NCBI GenBank assembly: GCA_028818755.1
Contig: JAPPNF010000052.1
Span: 1-59,867 of the forward strand
Length of the DNA stretch: 59,867 nt
Direction: 5' to 3'
From: Deltaproteobacteria bacterium
Lineage (GTDB): Bacteria; Desulfobacterota; Binatia; UBA9968; JAJDTQ01
Part shown: positions 1 to 7,070 of the stretch, piece after piece
Layout: every line of letters begins with the position of its first letter
How positions within the stretch are numbered: the stretch's first letter is position 1
Position numbers and translations under genes: made by a program
Notes under the pieces: model-generated
The model's input: the letters and a program-made list of their open reading frames with translations, nothing else
What the model was told of the DNA's origin: nothing
The model's database searches: none

Positions 1-2
1 CG

Positions 3-536
3 TTCGTGAACCGGGTCAACGCCGACCTGGCCAACAACTTCGGCAACCTGGTGAGCCGGGTCCTCGCCATGCAGAAACGGTATTTCGACGGCGCAGTCCA
101 GCCCATGGGCAGCGGCGACCGGCCCGAGGACCGGGAACTCAGGGAAGCCTTCCGGACGGCGGCGGCCAACGTCGACCGGCACATGGAAGAGATGGGCTTC
201 CACCGCGCCCTGGAGTCGATCATCGAGGCCGTGGACAAGACCAACCAGTACATCGTACAGACGGCCCCGTTCACCCTCGTCAAGGACCCGGACCAGAAAG
301 CCCGCGTGGGCGAGATCCTGCACCACGTGCTGGAGAGCGTCCGCCTCACCGGCGACCTGCTGGCCCCCTTCCTGCCGGAGACTGGCGTCGCGGTGCGAAG
401 GCTCCTGGGGCTCCCCGCCAGTGACACGCTCGACGCCGAGTGGGGCGGCTCCTTCCCGGAAGGGCACCAGGTCCAACCGCCGGAGATCCTCTTCCCCCGG
501 ATCGAAGAGACGGAAGAGGACGGCGGGAGTGACTAA
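3..536 (+). CDS. metG: Methionyl-tRNA synthetase, C-terminal part (5' end outside window)
   Basis: MetG charges tRNA(Met) with methionine in the cytoplasm. Only the last 178 or so residues are in the window, and the frame is already open at the left edge. The opening stretch, FVNRVNADLANNFGNLVSRV, matches the start of the anticodon-binding helical domain of class I MetRS, which usually carries NADLANxxGNLVSR. The helical segment around NQYIVQTAPFTLVKDP is the part that contacts the anticodon. The protein ends acidic (EETEEDGGSD) without the C-terminal tRNA-binding (Trbp111-like) domain found in long MetRS forms. The catalytic HIGH and KMSKS motifs must lie upstream. It is followed by tatD and aroE on the same strand; metG-tatD is a common bacterial pairing. 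Confidence 0.93.
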   Translation, partial: FVNRVNADLANNFGNLVSRVLAMQKRYFDGAVQPMGSGDRPEDRELREAFRTAAANVDRHMEEMGFHRALESIIEAVDKTNQYIVQTAPFTLVKDPDQKARVGEILHHVLESVRLTGDLLAPFLPETGVAVRRLLGLPASDTLDAEWGGSFPEGHQVQPPEILFPRIEETEEDGGSD

Positions 537-599
537 GAGGATACCCGCACCAGTGATCAGGAAGTTTCCCGTCATTGATACGAAAGTGAGCCTCCGACC

Positions 600-632
600 C
601 CCTCTCCCTCCGGGAGAGGGTTGGGGTGAGGG
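600..632 (+). repeat. Dispersed palindromic repeat (CCCTCTCCC type), copy 1
   Basis: A GC-rich hairpin core (CCCTCTCCCTCCGGGAGAGGG) is followed by a TTGGGGTGAGGG tail, lying between metG and tatD. The same core plus tail recurs near 32499, 33313, 53352, 53431 and 53527 in either orientation. It could act as an RNA hairpin between the two cistrons. No function is established from the sequence. Confidence 0.85.
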
Positions 633-713
633 TAGCGGGCGCAAGCAGGCCGTTGCGCATGAAGTGAGGACGGTTCGCGCGATGACGGGAATCCAAATGC
701 GGGGGAACGGCGG

Positions 714-1559
714 ATGAATTCCCGGCCTCCGGCCCTCATCGACACCCACTGCCACATCCAGACCGAGGAGTTCGACGAGGACCGCGACGAAGTGCTGGCC
801 CGAGCCCGAGAGGCCGGAGTGGAAACCCTGATCGTCGTGGGCGGAGCGGGTGATCTCTCCACCAACGACCTGGCCGTGCGCCTGGCGGAAGAGCACGCCG
901 GCCTCTACGCCACCGTGGGCATGCACCCGCACGACGCCAAGGACGTGGCCGCGGAGGACATGGACCGGCTGCGCAGCCTGGCCGCCCACCCCAAGGTCGT
1001 CGCCATCGGCGAGACCGGCCTCGACTTCCACTACGAGCACTCGCCCCGTCCGGTGCAGAGGGAGATGTTCGAGCGCTTCGTCGGACTGGCGCAGGAAACC
1101 CGGCTCCCCATCGTCGTGCACAACCGGAAGTCGGACCGTGAGGCGGCGGAGACGCTTCGAAACGGGGGCGGAAGCCTGGAGGGAGTGATCCACTGCTTCA
1201 CCAGCGACGCCGCGGCCGCGCGGGCGTTCCTCGACCAGGGCTTCTACCTGTCGTTCTCGGGCATCGTCACCTTCAAGAACGCCGAGGCGCTTCGGGACAT
1301 CGCCCGTTGGGTGCCCCTGGACCGGCTGCTCATCGAGACCGACGCGCCGTTCCTGGCACCGGTGCCCAAGCGCGGCCGGCGCAACGAGCCCGCCTACGTC
1401 CGGTTCGTGGCCGAGACCCTGGCCCGGGTCCGGGAGGTCGAGGTCGAAGAGATCGCCGGCGCCATCAACCGCAATGCCCGGACGCTGTTCCGGCTGCCGT
1501 CCGGTGAGACCGCGCGGGAGTCCGCGGCCGGCTCGACCGCACCATGGCAACCGGCATGA
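714..1559 (+). CDS. tatD: TatD family metal-dependent hydrolase (DNase)
   Basis: 281 residues, the usual TatD/YcfH length. Metal-binding and catalytic motifs of the TIM-barrel amidohydrolase fold appear in order: IDTHCHIQTEEF (HxH), IGETGLDFHY (Glu plus His), VHNRKSD, HCFTSD and LIETDAPFLAP. The family consists of Mg-dependent 3'-5' exonucleases acting on ssDNA or RNA, linked to DNA repair and apoptosis-like DNA decay. The ATG at 714 follows a GGGGGAACGG ribosome-binding region. The gene lies 177 bp after metG, the spacer carrying a palindromic repeat, and 49 bp before the aroE start, so metG-tatD-aroE may form one transcription unit. Confidence 0.93.
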   Translation: MNSRPPALIDTHCHIQTEEFDEDRDEVLARAREAGVETLIVVGGAGDLSTNDLAVRLAEEHAGLYATVGMHPHDAKDVAAEDMDRLRSLAAHPKVVAIGETGLDFHYEHSPRPVQREMFERFVGLAQETRLPIVVHNRKSDREAAETLRNGGGSLEGVIHCFTSDAAAARAFLDQGFYLSFSGIVTFKNAEALRDIARWVPLDRLLIETDAPFLAPVPKRGRRNEPAYVRFVAETLARVREVEVEEIAGAINRNARTLFRLPSGETARESAAGSTAPWQPA

Positions 1560-1608
1560 ATCCCATGGCTGGACGTGTGGAGTACGTTTCCGTCGAGGGA
1601 CGGCCGGC

Positions 1609-2499
1609 ATGATCGACGGCACCACGAAGCTTCTGGGCGTGTTGGGCTGGCCCGTGGAGCATTCCATGTCGCCGGTGATGCACAACGCCGCCATCCAGGC
1701 GGCGGGCTTGAACGCCTGCTACGTTCCCTTGCCGTGTCCGCCCGAGGCCTTGGGGGATGTCATCTCCGGCCTGCGCGGCATGGGATTTCTCGGCGCCAAC
1801 CTCACCATCCCGCACAAGCAGGCCGTCATCGAGCATCTCGACGGGCTGAGCGAGGAATCCCGCTTCACCGGAAGCGTCAACACCCTCTACTGGGAAGGGG
1901 ACAGGCTCATGGGGACCAGCACCGACGCCGCGGGCGCCGTGCTGAACCTCCGCCAAGCCGGCATCGAGCTGGACGGCAAGAGGGTCACAATCCTGGGAAC
2001 CGGTGGCGCCGCCCGGGCGCTGGCTTTCGTGCTGGCGCGGGGCAGTTGCGCGGGCGCGGGTGGCGGCGGAGAGACCTTCACGCTACCGGAGCTCGCCATA
2101 CTGGGCCGGGACCGGAGGAAAGCCGAGCGGCTGACGCGGGATGTCGCGATGGGGAGCGCCGCCGGCACGGCGGTCCGCGCGGGGTTGCTGTCGGAGTTCA
2201 CCTCGCTCGGAACCGGAGCCGACCTCATCATCAACTGCACGTCGGTGGGCATGGCGCCAGATGTCTCGGGCTGCCCCATTGACCCCGTGCTCCTCCAACC
2301 GCACCACGCTGTCTACGACATCGTCTACCAGCCCCGCGAAACCGTGCTTCTCAGAGAGGCAAAACAGCAGGGATGCCAAACCGTTGAGGGTATCGGCATG
2401 CTAGTGCACCAAGGGGCCGCGTCCTTCCGCATCTGGTTCGGCCACGACCCTGACACGGCGGTCATGTTCGATGCCCTTGAACCCTTTGGCTTCGGATGA
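1609..2499 (+). CDS. aroE: Shikimate dehydrogenase
   Basis: AroE reduces 3-dehydroshikimate to shikimate with NADPH, the fourth step of the chorismate pathway. The 296-residue product begins MIDGTTKLLGVLGWPVEHSM; the frame is open further upstream, but this ATG gives the family-standard N terminus. Diagnostic motifs are HSMSPVMHN (shikimate hydroxyl contacts), NLTIPHKQ (catalytic Lys), GSVNTL, STDAAGA (substrate Asp), GTGGAARAL (NADP-binding loop), NCTSVGM and GMLVHQGAASF. The rest of the pathway (aroC, K, B, Q) is clustered about 50 kb downstream in this window, so aroE stands apart from it. Confidence 0.95.
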   Translation: MIDGTTKLLGVLGWPVEHSMSPVMHNAAIQAAGLNACYVPLPCPPEALGDVISGLRGMGFLGANLTIPHKQAVIEHLDGLSEESRFTGSVNTLYWEGDRLMGTSTDAAGAVLNLRQAGIELDGKRVTILGTGGAARALAFVLARGSCAGAGGGGETFTLPELAILGRDRRKAERLTRDVAMGSAAGTAVRAGLLSEFTSLGTGADLIINCTSVGMAPDVSGCPIDPVLLQPHHAVYDIVYQPRETVLLREAKQQGCQTVEGIGMLVHQGAASFRIWFGHDPDTAVMFDALEPFGFG

Positions 2500-2786
2500 T
2501 AGCTGTGGTGCTCCGTCTCCCACCGGGAGAGGATTCGAGTGTGTGGATTGAATGCCGTTGAGGTTCCCCGTTGACGGGCCTTTAGGGTAAGTTTGCCTCC
2601 CTGCTCGATGAGGGTACTGCTCCGCCTGACCATAACGCCGCGCCGAAGGCGATTCCGCCGACCTAGCAGGCCGAGGTGGGGAACATGAGAAACCGACCTC
2701 CGGAACCGCGATCCTCCGATCAAAAAGTCAACGGGTTACAACAATAAAGTTAAGAATATTAGGTAGCCACCGAGATTGATCAGAAC
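2500..2786. other. Intergenic region at left border of accessory island
   Basis: I see no convincing gene, tRNA or recombinase site here. A weak relative of the GC-rich repeat (CTCCCACCGGGAGAGG) lies near 2518, and from about 2725 the DNA becomes AT-rich ahead of the DUF4365 gene. This is the boundary between housekeeping DNA and the island. Confidence 0.5.
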
Positions 2787-3791
2787 ATGACAGAACTACC
2801 TAAGGCCGGGGTGAATTACATACAGGAGCGCCGTGGTATTGCCGCTCTGCAAAGCTATGCTGCGGATAGAGGGCAAATTTGGCGTGAAACCGGAACAGGT
2901 GATGTCGGCATCGATGGCCTGCTTGAGTTTGTGAATACGCAGGGATTTGCTACTGGCCGCACCGTCGCAATTCAGGTGAAGACCGGGCGAACATATTTTC
3001 AGAACCAATCACCAGTAGGTTGGAAATACTATCCCGAGAACAAGCATAGGAACTATTGGGAGCAATTTCCCCTGCCTGTCATTCTGGTCCTGCACGATTC
3101 CAATAACCGCAAGAGCTATTGGGTCGATGCGCGGCAGGCGCTGAGGGTGCCCGCCAGCGAGGAGCGCGCTTTTATCGACGCTCCTAAGACGAATGTCCTT
3201 GAGTTGACGAATCCCGTTGACCTCTTCGAGACTGCGGGCGTAGTGGACCAGACATTTGTTCCTGAGATGGTGCACGTACTCAGGCAGCTCGTCATGACCG
3301 TCTCAAACAAACCGGCCTTTCCGTTAAGCTATTTCGATCTTTTTACACATGGGCTGACCAACATCTGCCGCAGCATCTATTACGGAACCGACCTTATCTG
3401 CAATGCAGTTACCTCCAACCTGACTGCACAGCAGTCGACATCTGGCATAAGTATGGGGCCGTCAGAGCAGGAATTCGCATTCGGATTTGTCAAGTTTCTA
3501 CTAGCTCAGAATCTCGCCCAAATTGACTATTCGGACTGCCTTATTGACTGGGTTGACCGTATGATGCAGCCGCATTTCGTGGCGCCGCTGACTTCGCGCG
3601 GAAGAGCGCTCGTCGAATTGATTGGCAGGGAAGAGGATCGGTTCGTGTCTAGCGGCACAATGCCCGTTGAAGCGGGTCGCCGTGTGGCCCAGGAAGGATA
3701 CTTCGAAATGGTGGCGGCGTCATATGTGAGGAGATGGCCCAGGATCAATCATTTTCAGGATGTACTGAAGAAAGAGGGCGGCTTCCAATGA
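2787..3791 (+). CDS. DUF4365 domain protein, PD-(D/E)xK nuclease-like
   Basis: 334 residues. The N-terminal 130 residues match the DUF4365 pattern: ETGTGDVGIDGLLEF (Asp43 in GIDG) followed by TVAIQVKTGRTYF (Gln63-x-Lys65), a D...QxK variant of the PD-(D/E)xK nuclease core. A VILVLHD strand and WVDARQALRV follow. The C-terminal half (residues 160-334) has no domain I recognise. DUF4365 proteins are common in defence islands and are usually predicted nucleases; that role is inference here. The gene has lower GC than its neighbours, stands alone with its own terminator, and sits next to IS wrecks, consistent with transfer. Confidence 0.75.
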   Translation: MTELPKAGVNYIQERRGIAALQSYAADRGQIWRETGTGDVGIDGLLEFVNTQGFATGRTVAIQVKTGRTYFQNQSPVGWKYYPENKHRNYWEQFPLPVILVLHDSNNRKSYWVDARQALRVPASEERAFIDAPKTNVLELTNPVDLFETAGVVDQTFVPEMVHVLRQLVMTVSNKPAFPLSYFDLFTHGLTNICRSIYYGTDLICNAVTSNLTAQQSTSGISMGPSEQEFAFGFVKFLLAQNLAQIDYSDCLIDWVDRMMQPHFVAPLTSRGRALVELIGREEDRFVSSGTMPVEAGRRVAQEGYFEMVAASYVRRWPRINHFQDVLKKEGGFQ

Positions 3792-3865
3792 AAAAACGGC
3801 CCGCAACAACAAAGCACTGAAGAAGCCCCCAAGGCGCTATTTTAGCGAGCTGTGGGCCGTTTTTG
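3791..3865 (+). terminator. Intrinsic terminator after the DUF4365 gene
   Basis: Inverted arms AAAAACGGCCCGCA (from 3791) and TGTGGGCCGTTTTT (to 3864) enclose a smaller hairpin (CGCTA/TAGCG near 3836-3848). The structure ends in a T run immediately after the coding region. Confidence 0.7.
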
Positions 3866-3944
3866 AGATCACCCTCGCACAATGGGAGGACAATGAACCG
3901 TGAACAGCCCCGGGTTTACCCGAGACGGATTAGTGTGAGCAGGC

Positions 3945-4078
3945 TATCATGGCTGACTAGGGTGGCGAACTCGACCGCTTCGAGGTGACGCCCGGGGGCC
4001 GCGTTGGCGAATCACCTCGGTCTTGTACAAGCCGATGATGGACTCGGCCAGGGCGTTGTCGTAGGAATCCCCGACGCG
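3945..4078 (-). pseudogene. IS3-family transposase (OrfB) 3' remnant
   Basis: Read on the minus strand, the first 100 bases give VGDSYDNALAESIIGLYKTE and then VIRQRGP, the block holding the catalytic Glu of IS3-family integrase-type transposases. The family continuation (LEAVEFATLV) appears in another frame, so there is at least one frameshift. Nothing upstream of this block survives. It is a decayed fragment, not a functional element. Confidence 0.8.
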
Positions 4079-4307
4079 GCCCACCGACGGCTCATCACCA
4101 ACGCAGTGGAGCAAACCTTCTTTTTGTTGTCGAAACTGGTGCGGGAGTTCGACGCCTTCCCGAGCCTGCCGTCACGTGTGTCGAAGGATGAACACATGGA
4201 CGCCGCCATGCCGCTCACCGACCGAGACGGCTCACCAACGAAATTGGGGGAACGGAAGTCCGATGCCTACGATCCCTGGCGGTTAAGCCTGTGCCGGATC
4301 CTAACGG
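4079..4307. other. Unassigned spacer between two IS remnants
   Basis: About 230 bp with no start-bearing frame that I recognise. It may be further transposon debris. No terminal inverted repeats could be picked out by eye. Confidence 0.4.
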
Positions 4308-4907
4308 TAGATCAAGGTCTTGGAGACCTTCGAGGATGACAGGGTTGCCTTCCAAGGACCCGTTGAAGTAGACGAGACCTATGGCGAGTAGAAGAAAAAG
4401 CATGGGTCGAAGCAGCCGAAGACTGGACACGGAGCGTGGGCAAGATTGCCGTGGTGAGATGAAAGACCGGGACACTAACCGCGTGACTGCGGAGGCGGTA
4501 GAGAGCGCCGACGGGATGACCCTCAAGGCGTTCGTCCTGGATCAAGTGCAGCCGGGAGCGAAGGTCTACACCGACAACAACTGGAGCTATCAGGGGCGCG
4601 CCAACCACGAGACGGTCAATCACTCCGTCGAGGAGTACGTGGACGGTCAAGCCCATTCCAACGGCATCGACTCCTCCTGGTCGCCGCTTAACAGAGGCTA
4701 TCACGGCACCTATCGCGAGATGAGCGCCAAGCATCTCGGGCGCTACGTCAACGATTCTCCGGACGGCACAACGCTCCGTCCAAGGACACCCTGGACTAGA
4801 TGGCTGCTGCCATCGCGCACCGCATAGGCGAACGGCGGTTGCCGCATGCCTACCTTATTGCCACCGAGGACCAGCCCGTGTCCGAGGCTGAAAGCGACGC
4901 GTCCTAA
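4308..4907 (+). pseudogene. IS1595-family (ISXO2-like) transposase, degenerate
   Basis: Family landmarks run in order but in shifting frames. QGPVEVDETYGE (first catalytic Asp) is followed by an in-frame TAG, then KKKHGSKQ and VGKIAVV. After a frameshift come MKDRDTNRVTAEAVE, PGAKVYTDN (second Asp), VNHSVEEYVDGQAHSNGID and RGYHGTY, then another frame carrying AAAIAHRIGERRLPHAYLIA. The usual HTNGIESFW block reads HSNGIDSSW, with the acidic residue altered. At least two frameshifts and one nonsense codon make it inactive. Its final stop overlaps the start of the methyltransferase gene (TAATG). Confidence 0.85.
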
Positions 4908-6310
4908 TGTCTAACCCGAATTGGGCCAACCGGACCCTGTGGACCGGAGACAACTTGGACATCATGCGGGGCATGAACTCCGAGTCTGTGGACCTCGTCT
5001 ACTTGGACCCGCCCTTCAACTCCAACCGGCACTACGCCGCCCCGATTGGCTCCGCGGCGGCTGGCGCGGCCTTTAAGGACACCTGGACCCTGGATGATGT
5101 AGATGAGGCGTGGCATGGGGAAATAGCGGACCGGGACCCGACCCTATACGCCATCATTGACGCGGCAGGGTACGCCCATGGGAAGGGCATGAAGTCCTAC
5201 TTGATCATGATGGCAGTCCGGCTCATGGAGATGCGACGCATCCTGAAGGAAACGGGCTCCATCTACCTCCACTGCGACCCCACGGCTAGCCACTACCTCA
5301 AGACCCTCATGGATGCGCTGTTCGGGGCGGATAAGTTCCGTAGTGACATTTCCTGGAAACGGTCCAGTGCTCACAGCGACACTAAGCAGGGGCGACAGCA
5401 ACACGGCCGCATCCACGACGTGCTTTTGTTCTACACGAAGGGTGATGGCTGGACGTGGAACCCGGAATATACCTCCTACGATCAAGACTACATCGACCGA
5501 TTCTATCGGCACGTAGAGAGCAACACCGGTCGAAGGTACAGGCTTGGAGACCTCACAGGACCGGGTGGAGCCGCCAAGGGAAACCCGCGGTACGAGGTCA
5601 TGGGCGTAACGCGGTATTGGCGGTACTCACAGGAGAAGATGCAGGAACTCATAGACGCTGGACGGGTTGTTCAGGTAGGTCCGGGTCGCGTCCCCGCGTA
5701 CAAGCGATACCTCGACGAAATGCCGGGTGTCCCTCTACAGGACCTGTGGACGGATATCCGACCCATTGGTGCCCGAGCAGCCGAAAGAATTGGCTACCCT
5801 ACACAAAAGCCCCTAGCCCTACTGGAGCGCGTGATCCGAAGCAGCAGCAACGAACGAGACGTGATCTTGGACCCCTTCTGCGGGTGCGCCACTGCCTGCG
5901 TCGCGGCGGAGAAACTCGGACGCCAGTGGGTAGGGATTGACCTTTCCGCGAAGGCCGCCGACCTCGTGAAGCTCCGGCTGCGGAAGGAGATGGGCCTGTT
6001 CTACGATGTGCACCACCGGCTCGACATCCCGCGCCGACTGGATCAAGGGAAGGTCCCCGACTACCGCACTCACAAGCATACCCTCTACGGTGTCCAGGAG
6101 GGCTTGTGCGCCGGGTGCCGCGTCATGTTCCCCTTCCGCAACATGACCGTGGATCACGTGGTGCCACAGGCCAAAGGCGGAACCGGGCACATAGAGAATC
6201 TGCAACTGCTGTGCGCGGCCTGCAATTCGATGAAGGGAACCCGAAGTCAAGAAGAGTTTGTTGCGGTCCTCGTGCGGGAAGGTCTGCGACAGCAAAGAGC
6301 ACGGACATGA
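4907..6310 (+). CDS. DNA methyltransferase fused to C-terminal HNH nuclease domain
   Basis: 467 residues. Catalytic motif IV is LDPPFNSN (DPPF, residues 34-37) and the AdoMet-binding motif is LDPFCGCATACVAAEKLG (321-338), so motif IV precedes motif I, the beta-class order of N6-adenine/N4-cytosine methyltransferases. GIDLSAKAADL follows. Residues 395-445 form a zinc-finger HNH module: CAGC (401-404), VDHVVPQAKGG (415-425), NLQLLCAACNSMKG (431-444). One chain could thus methylate and cut DNA; whether the HNH is active, and the target site, are unknown. The ATG overlaps the stop of the IS1595 remnant, and the TGA overlaps the ATG of the next small frame (ATGA), implying a lost partner gene. Confidence 0.9.
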   Translation: MSNPNWANRTLWTGDNLDIMRGMNSESVDLVYLDPPFNSNRHYAAPIGSAAAGAAFKDTWTLDDVDEAWHGEIADRDPTLYAIIDAAGYAHGKGMKSYLIMMAVRLMEMRRILKETGSIYLHCDPTASHYLKTLMDALFGADKFRSDISWKRSSAHSDTKQGRQQHGRIHDVLLFYTKGDGWTWNPEYTSYDQDYIDRFYRHVESNTGRRYRLGDLTGPGGAAKGNPRYEVMGVTRYWRYSQEKMQELIDAGRVVQVGPGRVPAYKRYLDEMPGVPLQDLWTDIRPIGARAAERIGYPTQKPLALLERVIRSSSNERDVILDPFCGCATACVAAEKLGRQWVGIDLSAKAADLVKLRLRKEMGLFYDVHHRLDIPRRLDQGKVPDYRTHKHTLYGVQEGLCAGCRVMFPFRNMTVDHVVPQAKGGTGHIENLQLLCAACNSMKGTRSQEEFVAVLVREGLRQQRART

Positions 6311-6480
6311 CAACCGCCAAGCCCAAGAAGGCCAAAGCCCGAAACCGAGGGGTGCTACCTCAAGAGCAGTTCGCCTGCCTACCTGCCGCGGCGCTACCGG
6401 AACAGATAACCGACACTACTTCCCTGCCTTTCTGTATCACCACTCGCCGAACATGCACTCCGATATCTGGCACCGAATAA
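6307..6480 (+). pseudogene. Truncated gene coupled to the methyltransferase (57 codons left)
   Basis: An ATG at 6307 overlaps the methyltransferase stop (ATGA), the usual sign of translational coupling. The frame starts MTTAKPKKAKARNRGVLPQE, a lysine-rich N terminus plausible for a DNA-acting protein. It then runs antisense through the 3' end of the DUF7002 gene and stops after 57 residues. I read it as the beginning of a partner gene cut off where the DUF7002 operon was joined. The product is not recognised. Confidence 0.35.
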
Positions 6481-7070
6481 TCCACTGCCAATTCCACTAC
6501 TCTCTCACCCCGTTTTCGCCTCCGGCGCCATGAGCTATAGGGATAATCCTCTATACGTGCAAATACTGTTTCATCCCGTGACCGCGGCATTGGTTTCGTG
6601 CAACCACTGTTGATCGGACACAGCCAAATCGCCGGTCGGTGAGCCTCAATCAGCGAGCGGGTACTCACCTCAATCACATCGTGTTCGCGGTCCCTATACG
6701 CCCTGGCCGTCGTCAGCTTGTGCAGTCGCTCCTCGCTCAACCAGAAGAATACCTTTGAGTTGAGGATTTCGTACCAATCGGATGGCTGGAGCCTTGAGGG
6801 CAGACAGCGTCGGAGACCCGAATCACTCATCGGTATCTGATCCCGGATTACCGCGCGCGTTAGACCTTCCTCCCTTATTTCAATGCTTTTCGGACGGTGC
6901 TGTCGTTCAATTCGTGTCCGTTCCGAACCATATATTGAGTAGAGGTCTAGTATAGCCGATGTACTTAATAGGCCTCCCTTCTTGATCGACACCCACGAAC
7001 CCCGCTCTGCCATATGATAGAGAGTTGGGCAGTCGGCTATTAACTCCTCGATCTCCTTTTCCGTCACCAC
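6360..7070 (-). CDS. DUF7002 family protein, DarT-like ADP-ribosyltransferase candidate
   Basis: 236 residues. The pattern follows DUF7002 proteins as I recall them: TLYHMAERGSWVSIKKGGLL, RDQIPM, WYEILNSKVFFWL, RLHKLTTARAYRDREHDVIEV, CPINSG, DYPYSSWRRRR and VVELAVDYSVPDI. The opening LYH...SIxxGGLL resembles the NAD-binding start of DarT/DUF4433 ADP-ribosyltransferases; an ART fold is inference. GTG codons at 7070 and 7067 both follow an AGGAGGA ribosome-binding site. The second gives a GTGA overlap with the stop of the upstream kinase-PurA gene, so translation is coupled. The last 20 residues (after about VVIQKGREVV) run antisense to the methyltransferase partner fragment and look like read-through past a recombination joint. 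Confidence 0.75.
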   Translation of the reverse strand: MVTEKEIEELIADCPTLYHMAERGSWVSIKKGGLLSTSAILDLYSIYGSERTRIERQHRPKSIEIREEGLTRAVIRDQIPMSDSGLRRCLPSRLQPSDWYEILNSKVFFWLSEERLHKLTTARAYRDREHDVIEVSTRSLIEAHRPAIWLCPINSGCTKPMPRSRDETVFARIEDYPYSSWRRRRKRGERVVELAVDYSVPDIGVHVRRVVIQKGREVVSVICSGSAAAGRQANCS

